Shown here: positions 13,801 to 26,900 of the stretch, piece by piece
Layout of the letters: every line of letters starts with the position of its first letter
Position numbering within the stretch: position 1 is the first letter of the stretch
NCBI RefSeq assembly: GCF_032854445.1
Contig: NC_088295.1
Location: 8,618,501-8,682,500, forward strand
Direction: 5' to 3'
From: Liolophura sinensis
Lineage: Eukaryota; Mollusca; Polyplacophora; Chitonida; Chitonidae
DNA: 64,000 bases
The notes under the pieces: generated by a model
The model's input: only the letters and a program-made list of their open reading frames with translations
Database searches by the model: none
Told to the model about the DNA's origin: nothing
Position numbers and translations under genes: made by a program

Positions 13801-16800
13801 AGCTGGCATTCCCCGGGCGAGTCGGTCAACACTCGTTGTTGTCCAGGCCGATTAGTGAGCTAGTCGCCCTAGGTAGAGCTAAAGCATAGTGGAACAAAAT
13901 CAATAAATGGCAATAAAGCCCAAGAATGTGACAAAGTCTAATGTATTTTGATTCTCCAATCAGAGCGGATGCTACCTGAGGCGCTTCATAGCAATATCTG
14001 TGTTAATGGTAGAATTCTGTGCATAGGTCACATGCATTGGAAGCGTTCAACTCTTAAGTCCAATATCCGGCCTTAAAACCAATGAGTACTCAGCACGATG
14101 TCCCGTGATTCTTCTACCAGCCACTCTCCATTATCTTGTTAGAGGCAAGGCGCCATTGTAACCGATACACTCTACCAGGACATCTGCCCCGCCTCATTTT
14201 CAAAGCTTGTCTCTAACTTGCAGCAAAGGAAATCATCGCATTCTCTGAGGAGAGTCAGGACTACCGGGCTACATAATTATTCGGAAAGCAACTCAATAAG
14301 GAAAAATTGGCGTATGCCGAAGTTAGCGGAACGCAAATTCCCAATGTTGTATTTAGGTTTGCGAAATGTTATCTCCATGCCTTTGTCCGTTCTTCTTCCA
14401 GCGTCTACCACTCCTCAGACACCTCAATCCAAAGATGATGTCAAAAAAGAGAGTGAGCGTTTGTTCACGGAACTGGATTCACTAACCCGGGAGTACAAAC
14501 GGCTCCGACAGGTCGTGGAGCAGCTAGGACGGGAATATGAAGAATCTAAGGACTATGATCCTGTGCGGCGCTATGAGAAACTGAAAGGTATGGTGAAGAG
14601 GACTATAATGCACCTGAGGGTGACACAGGAAGAGCAGGGTACGTCTCCGGGAGGGGCCAGTGGGGGCACGGGGCTAGTCCAAGGCTGTAAAGAGTATGCT
14701 TTCCAGATGGAATCCCTTAAGAAGAGAGAGGAACATTTTTCAGGTAAGAAACTCACTGTTATATAGCATTGACTTATTGAGACTTGCATGTCATCCTCCA
14801 TAGAGGTTTAAACAGTGCGTGTCTTCGTTTTATGAGTTAGTATTGTTATGCATCTTTCGTTCTTGGTTTTTTTTTTAAACAACCGATTTAAATCTCCTAG
14901 TTTTTGCAAAATGAAGGCTAATGTGCTTGTTTTGAAATCAACAAAATATTAACATTACTTAGACAGCTAAGAAGGGTGGCTGTGTGCCTGGAAGTGCTAT
15001 CAATTATGTATGCGTAAGGAAGAGGCTGTGCTAATGCAGATTTGTCTTTCAAAATAACAACGCTTTTCGCCTCATCTGGGGGAATTGTCACGGCTGAAAC
15101 TCTATACGGCTAACCTTCTACATGTGTTGCACCTGCTTGGAGATACGCTGTCTGTGCTTGCGAATGTTTGTGTTTACCAACGGATTTGTCGTGGTGGCAG
15201 GTGAGGAGCTTGGATTGATATGTTGTTGAAGTAGCAGCATCACAGCTAAACCAATACAGAATTCGCAAAAGTTACCTCGAAGAAAAGGGAGAAAATGCTT
15301 ATTTAACACGAAGCATTAATTTGTAACTGATCAACAAGCATATTATGTTTTAACTGGAAAGACCCGGTGTAGTTTTGCTTTAAAGGCATCCAGGTTGAAG
15401 GCTTTAGGAGGTAATGGATCCTGTATGTGTGCCTTATCAAGTATATCCGTATATCTTTGTCAGTTGCACTTTTCGTTATACTATTCCTCTAAACGGTTTG
15501 ATTAGAATTTTCACACTTAAGTTTGCGAAAATGGAATTTGAATATTATCCATAGCCAGAGGTTCAAGTGATTTAGCATTCGCGTATCTTACATCGCCTGT
15601 GATTCTCTACCTTGTACCTACCATCATGTGATTCTCCAAGTAGCATTCGAGTATCTGTCTTGTTACTACCATCATGTGATTCTTCAAGTAGCATTCGAGT
15701 ATCTGTCTTGTTACTACCATCATGTGATTCTTCAAGTAGCATTCGAGTATCTGTCTTGTTACTACCATCATGTGATTCTCCAAGTAGCACTCGAGTATCT
15801 ATCTTGTAACTATCATCATGTGATTCTCCAAGTAGCATTCGAGTATCTGTCTTGTTACTACCATCATGTGATTCTTCAAGTAGCATTCGAGTATCTGTCT
15901 TGTTACTACCATCATGTGATTCTCCAAGTAGCATTCGAGTATCTGTCTTGTACCTACCATCATGTGATTCTCCAAGTAGCATTCGAGTATCTGTCTTGTT
16001 ACTACCATCATGTGATTCTTCAAGTAGCATTCGAGTATCTGTCTTGTTACTACCATCATGTGATTCTCCAAGTAGCACTCGAGTATCTATCTTGTAACTA
16101 TCATCATGTGATTCTCCAAGTAGCATTCGAGTATCTGTCTTGTTACTACCATCATGTGATTCTCCAAGTAGCATTCGAGTATCTGTCTTGTTACTACCAT
16201 CATGTGATTCTCCAAGTAGCACTCGAGTATCTATCTTGTAACTATCATCATGTGATTCTCCAAGTACAATTCGCGTATCTACCTTGTAACAGCCCTCATC
16301 TGAATCTCCAGGTAGTATCAGCATCTCTTCCTTGTAACAACCCGTATCTGGTTCTCCAGTTAGTATCCGGCTCTCTCCATTGTAATAGCCGTCATCTGAT
16401 TCTCCAAGTACAATTCGCGTATCTTCCTTATAACAGCCGTCATCTGGTTCTCCAAATAGTAAATAGTCCTTATGTGATTCTCCAAGTAGTATCCGCATCT
16501 CTTCCTTGTAACACCCCTTATCTGATTCAAGTAATATCCGCATCTCTACCTTGTAACAGCCCTCATCTTACTCTCCAAGTAATATCCGCATCTCTAGCTT
16601 TTGACAGACCTTATGTGATTCTCCAAGTAGTATCCGCATCTCTTCCTTGTAACACCCCTTATCTGATTCAAGTAATATCCGCATCTCTACATTGTAACAG
16701 CCCTCATCTTACTCTCCAAGTAATATCCGCATCTCTAGCTTTTGACAGACCTTATGTGATTCTCCAAGTAGTATCCGCATCTCTTCCTTGTAACACCCCT

Positions 16801-19244
16801 TATCTGATTCAAGTAATATCCGCATCTCTACCTTGTAACAGCCCTCATCTTACTCTCCAAGTAATATCCGCATCTCTAGCTTTTGACAGACCTTATGTGA
16901 TTCTCCAAGTAGTATCCGCATCTCTTCCTTGTAACACCCCTTATCTGATTCAAGTAATATCCGCATCTCTTCGTTGTAACACCCCTCATCTGATTCTCCA
17001 GGTAATATCCGCATCTCTACCTTGTAACAACCCTTATCTAGTTCTCCAGATAGTATTCGCATCTCGACCTTACAATAGCCCTCACCTGATTCTCCAAGTA
17101 ATATTCGCATCTCTTCCTTGTAACAGCCCTCATCTGATTCTCCAGGTAATATCCGCATCTTTACCTTGTAACACCCCTCATCTGATTCTCCAGGTAGTAT
17201 CCACATGTCTTCGTTGTAACACCCGTCATCTGATTCTCCAGGTAATATTCGTATCTCTTCCTTGTAACAGCCATCATCTGATTCTCCAGGTAGTATCCGC
17301 ATGTCTTCCTTGTAACACCCCTCATCTGATTCTCCAAATAGTATTCGCATCTCTCCCTTGTAACAGCCCTCATCTGATTCTCCAGGTAATATCCGCATCT
17401 CTACCTTGTAACAGCCGTCATCTGGTTCTCCAAGTAGCATTCAAGTTACTTTGTAACAACCCTCATCTGTTTCTCCAAGTAGGATTATCATATTTTCCTT
17501 GTTGCAGCCCTCGTGTGATTCTCCTGGTATCATTCGTGTATCTACCTTGTAACAGCCCTAGTGTGATTCTCCAAGTAGCATTCGTGTATCTACCTTGTAA
17601 CAACTATCACCTGATTCTCTAAATAGCATGCGCGTATCTCCCTTCCAACAACCAGCATGTGAGTCTCCAAGTAGCATCCTCATCTCTTCCTTGTTACAGC
17701 CTTAATGTGTTTTTCCAGTTAGGATTCAATCTCCCTTGTAACAGCGCTCTCGTAATTTCCCGAAGTGCTTCATTCTAGTTATGACGTCCACACAATGCTT
17801 TCGTTTCGGAGAAATTAAATTTACGTAATGCAAGAGGACGCATCAAAATAAACATGGTTGCATGTAGCCATTCCAAGGAATATGAAGGTTGAGTGTTAAG
17901 GAAGGTGAAGGTGAAGTCGAAGTGATATTGTTTATTTAACAATGTTTATTTGATTGTTATTAACGCCATTCTCAAGATTAAAGACGTGGAATAGATGACT
18001 CTGACAGATGTCACCATGGAACCGCAACAATAAGTAAATTTTATTAAGGACAGCGTGGAATAAAAATATTTATGTGTGGGCAAAGAAACTGTCTTTTATT
18101 CAGTATCGATTATCAATAACAGATGTGACAGGGATTTATCTCTAGTTAATACAAGTAATAAATGTTTCTTTATCTAAGGCATCGATCAATAGCAATAATA
18201 AATCTTTCAATCCTGTAACGAGACCTCGTTTATTTCTGGGTTAAAACTACTGTATGTCTCCACACTGTAAAGGTCCCCTGAGACATGTGTCATTAGACGT
18301 TCTTGCCTGACCCAGGATGAAATCCCTGGCCCATTATGATATCCGTGGGTCCACGCTGACTTGGCTACCGGTTAACAGGCGGATGTCTATTAGGTACAAA
18401 CCCAGGAGTAGCGCTTTCCATTAAGTCCCAAGTCTAATAATGTAGCACAAACTAAATGTGCTGGCAAAAATAGGTGTATACAATGATTAAAAAAATCTTT
18501 CCTTGTCCGATAAACTATTTCCGTTTCCTCCTCTCTCATGGTTCGCACAGCCTTGGTGACGACAACGCTCATGTCACCGTTTACGCACGTTTGTTGAAGA
18601 CTACTTGTCTTCCGCAAGATTTGTGAGCATACCTGTACGTCACACGTGAAAAAGTTCGCGAGTGACATGTCAAAAGGTTGATGGTTTACCCTGAGGACTC
18701 CGGTATATCCTCCACCCATGAAATTGACCGCTTTCGTATAAGTTAAAAATCATTGAGAATAATGTTAAACATAAGTGATCAAATATATCACATGATTTTC
18801 TTTGAATGATATACATACAATAAATAGAATTTATTTAATTACTTTACTGGAGATGACAAGGCCTCAAGACTATTTCGCTTATGGTTGCGGTCGAGTTGTT
18901 GCGTTGAGGAAAACGGACGAACCTAGGTGTAACCCATCTGACAACCTCCTGACGTCATGACCAAAAATAAATTTTTGTCCTTCACTCCTTTTGATAACAT
19001 CTGTACACCGTCTACACATAGCACTGTTTTTGTTTCAGGTATGAGCAAAAACGACATTATAACTGACAACGAAAAGATGGCTGAACAAATTCAAGACATG
19101 AAAAGAAAATGTTCCATCATTCGCGATTTAGTGGTGCAGATGGAAACCCAGTACGAACAGTCTAAACGTTTTGTGATGATGCAAAGGTATCGACTGTTGA
19201 AAAGCATGGTGAAAACAGTCATTCATGATCACCTCATAACGTGA
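7851..19244 (+). CDS. three-exon gene for a 200-residue protein with internally duplicated helical segment, family not recognised
   Basis: Exons 7851-7905, 14402-14743 and 19039-19244 join in frame (55+342+206 nt = 200 codons plus TGA). The start ATG lies in cgccATGGG, a good Kozak context. The acceptors are strong (tcttcttccag, ttgtttcag) and the donors are GTAAGT and GTAAGA. The protein starts basic (MGKKAKAFAQW). Residues 30-89 are charged and probably helical or coiled coil, 103-114 are Gly/Ser/Thr-rich, and a second helical segment follows. Residues 50-89 and 157-196 align without gaps with about 15 of 40 identities: EYEESK against QYEQSK, and RYEKLKGMVK against RYRLLKSMVK. No signal peptide or membrane span is visible. 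I do not recognise the family, and no function is proposed. The consistent phases, codon-like composition and duplicated motif argue for a real gene. Extra or alternative exons in the two long introns cannot be excluded. Confidence 0.75.
9650..9872 (-). repeat. dispersed repeat, shorter inverted copy of 3947-4520
   Basis: Reading the minus strand gives the same blocks as 3947-4520 but more closely spaced, consistent with an internal deletion in this copy or an insertion in the other. Confidence 0.6.
13218..13238. repeat. poly(A) run
   Basis: Twenty-one consecutive adenines on the plus strand within intron 1 of the first gene. It may be a retroelement tail, but no element body is recognisable upstream. 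Confidence 0.9.
14744..19038 (+). other. intron 2 of the 200-residue-protein gene
   Basis: 4.3 kb between donor GTAAGA and acceptor tgtttcag. About half is the 48-bp array. I see no other coding exon; the 109-codon minus-strand frame at 18390-18719 has no recognisable motif. Confidence 0.6.
15590..17730. repeat. minisatellite, 48-bp unit, about 44 copies, in intron 2 of the first gene
   Basis: Core tgattctccaagtagcattc, then gagtatctgtcttgttactaccatcatg or variants; period 48 bp with a few 45-bp units. The left part (to about 16260) is homogeneous and the right part more diverged. A 141-bp higher-order unit (48+48+45) is repeated three times around 16591-16960, marked by agcttttgacagacc. Because 48 is a multiple of three, long open frames run on both strands (664 codons plus, 323 codons minus). 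In the minus frame, three copies carry TAA. Confidence 0.95.
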
Positions 19245-19676
19245 CGATGGCATCCTGAAGAGCAATTTATTGGTATTTTATAATGGTCCCTTGTAGTTGG
19301 AAAACTTCATATAGTGCTGCTGTAAAAAGCAGAACTGTCTCCGTTACAGTGAGACGATGGGTGTTTCTCTACGAACTACATACTACGTCATTTTTACAGA
19401 AACTTTGAATATATGTATTTTCTTGATATTTTGGTATCATGGATCGATGTCGGTCATCTGTACAATGCTCCAGGTGCTATATCACATCTCAGAAGTAGTT
19501 TGGACAACTGGCTGTAGGCTGTATTCGCGCACTTGCCAGCCGTCTGAAGGAAATGACGGCCAACAACTGCTGAATTCAAATGAGATTTGCCCGCAGGTTA
19601 CATTTCACATATATGGCGGTAAATATGTGACGATCCATAGTCTGCATGGCTACTGTGACTTTACTCCGGTTCTTCA

Positions 19677-19795
19677 TTAGAGACATTTAATTAAAAGTTA
19701 CAATTTCAACTTGTAACTTCAAATCAGAATTAGTTCATCTTTTGCTCGTTCATAGTTACAAGTGGAACTTGTAAATTCTGTCTAAACGTCTCTAA
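19677..19795. mobile_element. possible short MITE, about 120 bp
   Basis: Ends ttagagacatttaa and ttaaacgtctctaa-like are near inverted complements. The interior holds two small palindromes of the agttacaa...ttgtaact type. There is no coding capacity. It lies about 430 bp past the stop codon of the first gene and so may be in its 3' UTR. Confidence 0.35.
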
Positions 19796-20057
19796 TTTAA
19801 TATCTCATACATCCTCCAACGTCACATAAGTGTACTTCCAGATTATTCAAAACTATAAACAATTTCGACGCCAGTCTTATAGTTCAAAGAAACAATTTGC
19901 TGCAGTGTACAGTGTTGTCTAAGCATTAATAATTTTGAAAAGTCAGTAATTTACATAAATGTTTATAACATTTTTACCCTTACAAGATCAAATTCGTTTG
20001 AAAAACAGCTTTGTTTTATTGCCGACTTTTGTTATTTGTGTACCCGGTATACTGAAA

Positions 20058-20063
20058 AATAAA
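20058..20063 (+). terminator. candidate AATAAA polyadenylation signal for the first gene
   Basis: AATAAA about 0.8 kb after the TGA at 19242-19244. It is only a candidate in an A-rich stretch; no cleavage site can be shown. Confidence 0.25.
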
Positions 20064-21857
20064 AAATACGAATTGATATTGGAATTAGATTTCAACCTGA
20101 AATAACGCTCAAATAACTGAGGTTCGCGCTTGGATGATGTCTACATTCCAATGTTTGAAGACATTCTGGCGTTTTATTGTAATCTCCTAAATTTGGCAAA
20201 GATTTGACATGAAGGAAAAAAACGTGGGCTGTGCGGACCAACATATTGATGTCTGGAGACAGTGCTGAAGGTCAAAATGTGAACCTGCAGATTGCCTATC
20301 ACAACACAGCCTGTTATAGGTCGTCACGAAGATCGTGATGTATTGGTGTCTAGGCTATCTGTGGACTTGATGGGTGGCAGAGCGGGGGACTAGGGCTTTT
20401 ATCCAGACTGTTTGTGTGCGAATGGAACAGGAACGGTATAATGGCCATTGTACTAGAACATGATTGAGCTTACAAGATTATCTGCATGATGGCTGTTTTA
20501 TGTATCACAGACGAAAACGCTCGTACAAAAAATCAAGTAAAAATACGGTTGTCTATGAATAATGCCGTCTAGCTCTTCTCTTGGAGATTTTTTTGGGCTG
20601 TGTGCACATGGCAGACAAGATTCATCTGAAGACAAGATTCATCTGTTAACATCCCTAGACTTCTCAGAAGACCTTTGATGGAAGCATCGGATCGACCCGT
20701 TTCTTGACGAACACAAGAGTATCGTATTGGTCAAGGGATGGTAATGACAAGTTCAGTACTCCACAGACGTCTCATTATAAATCACTTCATTAAATTTATC
20801 ACAAGGGGGCTTATCCACAAGGCTATTTATTTGTTTAATTTGCTAGAGCTAATCGCGGCCATGTCGTTTGGGAGATTTGGGGAGAATTCTGTAACTTTTC
20901 AACATGGTATATTAAGGTCAACAGTTTAAGGAAAAGTGGACAAATGATACAATAAACACATGCAAAATGTTCAAAAGCAAGATCTGCGCCCAATTTACAT
21001 TTAGTTGGCTAGTGGAACCAATAAAGCCTGTAAGTAAATTACCCCATCGATCTAATGTCAGTCATTCGTGGCTTTAGCTATGTATATGCTTTGTACATGG
21101 ACAGCTTGGAATCAGGACAGGGGTGGTGTGTCTGTCACTCCATGTCAGCCTGACAAGACTTTTCATTAGCCTGTTTTCATCAACGACCTCGTATCGCACA
21201 CGGATCCGCGTACACCGCAGTATAATCACCTTCTTTGAGTGGTCATTTTTTCCCCGTTTGCAGCCATACTAGTTCTCCATTCAGCGCTAAGGACCAAGGA
21301 ATCATTCAGTCGGTTGGCTGTTAAACGCGATGGGATTGCGGAATGAATTACAGATGAGTCCACACAATCATTGGGTGTTACTTTGTCCTCGTCTGTACAG
21401 TCGATTAGTCCTCTTTTTCCAGCTGACAGGAGTCGATTTGGGCATTGCAGTTGGGATGAAGTTCGGAATATCACATTACCCGTAATCCGGTCTCATACAG
21501 GGGATTTACACGCATCTTCTCCCACTGCATATTCCTCTTTCTTCATCATATAGCTTCTACTCAAAGTCTGTTTTTGAAGTCAACATTTCATTCCATTCCA
21601 AACAATTTGGTGAAGGTAATTGTGTGGAAATTTGGAAATCCCTTGATGTTTGTGGTCATTAGCTTGTGTTGGAGGGATGGCCTACAATATAAAAACTGTT
21701 CTGATAAATTTGCAGAATACTATGTTTTGGCAGTGACGACAGAGCAGATTGTGATACTGCTTCAAATTGCTGTGTCATAAATGTCGCACTTATTCTGTTA
21801 TTTCAGCAGAATACTTTTTTGGTGGAACGGGATGCTGTATTGTCACTTATATTTAGG
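20064..21857. other. intergenic stretch, nothing recognised
   Basis: No supported gene on either strand. The open frames of 60-82 codons at 20738-20929 and 21226-21780 lack recognisable motifs and splice context. Confidence 0.5.
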
Positions 21858-21935
21858 TACTTGATTGGTGTTTCACGCTCTACTCAAGAATATTTCACTT
21901 ATACGACGGCGGCTTTTCCGTTATATAGTATGTTG
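21858..21935 (-). mobile_element. SINE-B tail fragment
   Basis: ttgattggtgtttcacgctc followed by tactcaagaatatttcacttatacgacggcgg, the 3' end of the SINE seen more fully at 50566-50812, in minus orientation. Confidence 0.65.
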
Positions 21936-21967
21936 CAATTATATAATCTATTCTACATGTAGATTAA

Positions 21968-22450
21968 CTCGGAAAACAGAGTATTATGTTGTGATAACAT
22001 AATCTATTATACGTGTAGAATAACTTGGAAAACAGTATTATGTTGTGATAACATAATCTATTATACGTGTAGAATAACTTGGAAAACAGAGTATTATGTT
22101 GTGATAAGATAATCTATTATACGTGTAGAATAACTTGGAAAACAGTATTATGTTGTGATAACATAATCTATTATACGTGTAGAATAACTTGGAAAACAGA
22201 GTATTATGTTGTGATAACATAATCTATTATACGTGTAGAATAACTTGGAAAACAGTATTATGTTGTGATAACATAATCTATTCTACGTGTAGAATAACTT
22301 GGAAAACAGTATTATGTTGTGATAAGATAATCTATTATACGTGTAGAATAACTTGGAAAACAGAGTATTATGTTGTGATAACATAATCTATTATACGTGT
22401 AGAATAACTTGGAAAACAGTATTATGTTGTGATAACATAATCTATTCTAC
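21968..22450. repeat. minisatellite of alternating 56- and 54-bp units, 9 copies
   Basis: Each unit starts ggaaaacag(ag)tattatg; presence or absence of AG makes 56- and 54-bp forms. Their order is 56-54-56-54-56-54-54-56-54, a dimeric higher-order pattern broken once. The unit ends in attatacgtgtagaataac. The last unit fuses directly with the next array at tctattctaca. Confidence 0.95.
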
Positions 22451-23960
22451 ACCGTGCGCCAATCGTTACACATCGCACATCCCACACCGTGCGCCATACG
22501 TCACACATTGTACATCTCACACCGTGCACCAAATGTCACACATTGTACATCTCACACCGTGCACCAAACGTCACACATTGTACATCATACACCGTGCGCC
22601 AAACGTCATACATTGTACATCACACACCGTGCACCAAACGTCACACATTGTATATCACACACTGTGCGCCAAACGTCACACATTGTACATCACACACCGT
22701 GCACCAAACGTCACACATTGTACATCACACACTGTGCGCCAGACGTCACACATTGTACATCTCACACCGTGCACCAAACGTCACACATTGTACATCACAC
22801 TCCCTGCACCAAACGTCACACATTGTACATCACACACCGTACGTCAAACGTCTCACATTGTACATCATACACCGTGCGCCAAACGTCATACATTGTACAT
22901 CACACACCGTGCACCAAACGTCACACATTGTATGTCACACACTGTGCGCCAAACGTCACACATTGTACATCACACACTGTGAGCCAAACGCCACACATTG
23001 TACATCACACACTGTGCGCCAGACGTCACACATTGTACATCTCACACCGTGCACCAAACGTCCGCATTGTACATCACACACTGCGCGCCAAACGTCACAC
23101 ATTGTACATCAAACACCGGGCAAAACGCGTCACACATTGTACATCACACGCCGTGCGGCAAACGTCACACATTGTACATCATACACCGTGCGGCAAACGT
23201 TACACGTTGTACATCACACAACGGGCACAACGCGTCAAACATGTGATGTACAATGTGCGACAAACGTCACACGCCGTGCGCCAAACGTCATACATTGTAC
23301 ATCACACGCCGTGCGCCAAACGTCACACATTGTACATCACACACTGCGCGCCAAATGTCACACATTGTACATCACGCGCCGTGCTCCAGACGTCACACAT
23401 TGTACATCACACACCATGCGCCAGACGTCACACATTGTACATCACACACCGTGCGCCAGACGTCACACATTGTACATCGCACACCGTGCGCCAAACGTCA
23501 CACATTGTACATCACACACTGCGCGCCAAACGTCACACATTGTACATCACGCGCCGTGCTCCAGACGTCACACATTGTACATCACACACTGTGAGCCAAA
23601 CGCCACACATTGTACATCACACACCGTGCGCCAAACGTCACACATTGTACATCACACACTGCGCGCCAAACGTCACACATTGTACATCACACACCGTGCG
23701 CCAAACGTCACACATTGTACATCACACGCCGTGCGCCAAACGTCACACATTGTACATCACACACCGTGCACAGCGCGTCACACATTGTACATCACACACC
23801 ACGAGCGCTAACCATTGCATATCACGCACAGCGTGCGCCAAACATTACATTGTCGCACAACACACACCGCGCGTGCCACACATCAATTATCGCACATTAA
23901 AAGCAGTGCGACAGCAGTTACATATAGCACATCAAACAACTGAACGTGTGCTAAACGCGG
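22451..23960. repeat. minisatellite, 35-bp unit, about 38 copies plus decayed tail
   Basis: Core gcgccaaacgtcacacattg, then tacatcacacaccgt. Regular from 22451 to about 23800, then increasingly diverged to about 23960. All three plus frames are open for most of the length because the unit has no stop in any frame and 35 is not a multiple of three. The resulting 440- and 532-codon frames are artefacts. Units follow one another without spacers. Confidence 0.96.
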
Positions 23961-26900
23961 TACTTTGTACATTACGGGCTCTGTGCCAAAAGTTAGGTAT
24001 AGAAAATCACATATGGCTAACAGCACACCACACGCATGAACTGACAGTGTGATGGAAGACGCACCGCTTGACTAGCTTTCAAGGCAGGAACCCTTTCTCA
24101 AGATTTACCTCGGCTACGCATCATCCTGCCTGTTGCCATGACCATACACACTCCTTGCGGATGCGCATGGTTGGCACACAATGACAGGGTAATGTGTTTT
24201 AGGTTTGCCCAAAAAACCGTTCATACCCTTGCTTGCAGTTTCAGATTGTTCTCAAAATTGGCCAACATTCCCCTAGGGCGTCAAAAAATCCAACATTCAT
24301 TTTGAAACATTCCGTGACCTCAATTGCGATATTGCTCCCTTTAATAGAAAATTGTTTTGCTTGTTTTGGAGACGTGTCACTTTGCATCAAAATTGTTAAG
24401 ATGGCAATGATAATTAATCATTTAATGGCCGATTGGCCAGGCATTCTCTGTATTTGTTTGTATTAAGGCGGCTATTGGTAAAACGGGTCAACAGCTGTAG
24501 TATCACATACAACGCTTTAACAGCGATAAGGCGTCCGCAATCATGAATATTTAATGCAGAACGGATTCCCTTAGAGCTCTTCAGCACCAGATTACCACAT
24601 ATGTAATGAGCACTGTCGGATCGTTGGGTGAATAACATAGTAGGAAGGTTTCAATAGTTAAACGGAATACGCTAGTAACTGAACAAGCGCTGAGACACAG
24701 GTGTGTTATGTCATGTCTCTCACACATCATCATCACGCGTTCCTTAAAAACATAAACAAATGAGAACGACATTTACGATGGCCACACAAAGCTGGTCACT
24801 CATTTACACTGGTGTTCAATTTGGCTTTGCCGAGAAAATTAACGTAGACAAAATGTCGAATTTCCGGGAACATGGCAGAAATAGGTGCAAACCATTAAGT
24901 ATTCAGAAATTTGAGAACTAACTCACAGATTTGGAGTTCTGCAATGAACTGTCTGACTACATCCCACATGTTACAATTGGGCTTTGGATCTGTGTACGAA
25001 TATGATAGCAATAAAAGCTTTGAACCCAATGATGAATTGATGGGCTCTGAAAGCCAGCCACTCACCAGTGCATACGTCCGCTAAGTGGGTTTTATTTTGT
25101 CAAATGAAGAACATGCCACATGCACACAGCAGTAGTTTTTGATCCATAGGCACTCTACAGGAAAGACTTTTCGGGTTGAGCTTGGAACTGAGAATAAACC
25201 AACCCATATCCCTTACAACGTTGTCAACGTCGCATTATTCTGGAGAGCATAAGGATGCACACATATCTGCCAAAGCCGAAATCCCCTAGATTAACAAGAA
25301 GTGTACGGAAATGCCATGTTTACTAAACACATGTTAATTTAGATGTCTTACTACGATGGGTCTCCATGTTACATAGCCACATAGCAGGTCAGATCAGCTA
25401 GTCGTTATTGCCATTTCACTGATTTGCACATATGGTGCGTGAAGCATCTTCACATATCGTATTGAGCACTGACTCTCCGAGATGGATCCATTTATACATT
25501 TTACCGGTCAGGGCACTAATGACACCAAGATGACTGCGGTTCAAACTGAACTGATTATAATCGGGCAGCGAATGATTAATATGTGTACCAGTTTGCTTAC
25601 AGTGTGTGGTCCCCAAGTCAAGAATTAACATTACAAAAGTGTGTGGTCCCCAAGTCAAGAATTAACATAACAAAAGATAGCCAAAATATGACTACGTAGG
25701 CGGTACTACATAGGCGGGATGGAGTCCCAGTTGTTACATCTTGGAGGTCAGTCCAATCCCCATTTTCAAGGCACTGACTCACCGAGATAATGGTTATACC
25801 TTACAGTTGCGTTTCGGCGTGGTCTTGTGTACATTCAACCTCCTAATTGAAGTTGAAAGTGTCTGTACGTATACTTAAAATGAGTTTTACGTTGCCTTCG
25901 TTTGTCATTTCGGTCTGTAGTATGACAGTCCTAATGCTTTCTTGTTTTCACGTGATTGATAGATTCATTCACTGATTGGTGTTTAGTCACTTCAGTCAAT
26001 TCCATGAGTGCCGGAGTAAAGTTTTGACATTTGGCAAATACCTAACCATATCTGACCTAACAAACAAGTCCAAATACATGTATGTGTGCCATATCAAAGA
26101 CACGATGTCCCACCCAGCACCGGGATATTTATATCTGGGACCTCTTTAGGCGATGAAAAACCAAGATTGCCGATTTCATAAGTTTTGACTTGCAACTAGG
26201 GAAATTACCACTAGGATCTGATTTTTAACATACCGGGTACTTTCACTGGAAGAGTTTAAAAGAAGAGTTTAAAAGAAGTCACAATATATCACAGGTCGTA
26301 AGCGGTTAAGTCGTATACAAGTGCTTTAATGGAACAAATTTTTCATACAATTCATAGCCATTCCTGTGAAATCCCATATATCGTTGCAAAAGAATTTCTA
26401 GATATGCAAAAGCTCTCACATAAAAATAGTTCTTAACTTAGACACTATATGAAGGCAATGACAGACTGAACTGAAGTCTAATACCTAGTTGCATACAAGT
26501 GTCTGGCACAGACGCCAGGGAATGTTTGCGCCTTAGGGTGGACTTCATCACACACACGATAATAATGACGACTGTCAATCCCATTTTTCAGTATTAAGTC
26601 ATTCATTCTGAGCTATACGAGGTTAATATCCTAGTCTTGAGCTTATCTTTTAATAGTACTACACTTTTTGAGCCAAATAATCCAGTTTACTGATGTCTAC
26701 AACAACGTAGATGCATTCAAGAGGAACAGAGCTAAGAAGTGTTGAGCGTGATAAACCGTACAGAGCTATTAGAAGGACACTTTATCTGAGGGGATGAATC
26801 ATCCCTAGCCTCAGTACCTTTGGGTCATTCACAAGAATTATGACCAGATTAAGCAGGAAGAACAGGATTCAAAAGCTGAGGAGTATCATCAAAAAGACAT

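Larger units (their letters stand above)
7906..14401 (+). other. intron 1 of the 200-residue-protein gene
   Basis: 6.5 kb between the GTAAGT donor of exon 1 and the tcttcttccag acceptor of exon 2. It contains the inverted dispersed repeat at 9650-9872 and a 21-base poly-A run at 13218-13238. The small open frames in it lack coding features that I can recognise. Confidence 0.6.

Noticed and set aside
22451-23960. Regular 35-bp repeat resembling a CRISPR array or a long repetitive protein (440 and 532 codons)
   Set aside because: There are no spacers between units and the host is an animal. All three plus frames are open merely because the unit lacks stops in every frame.
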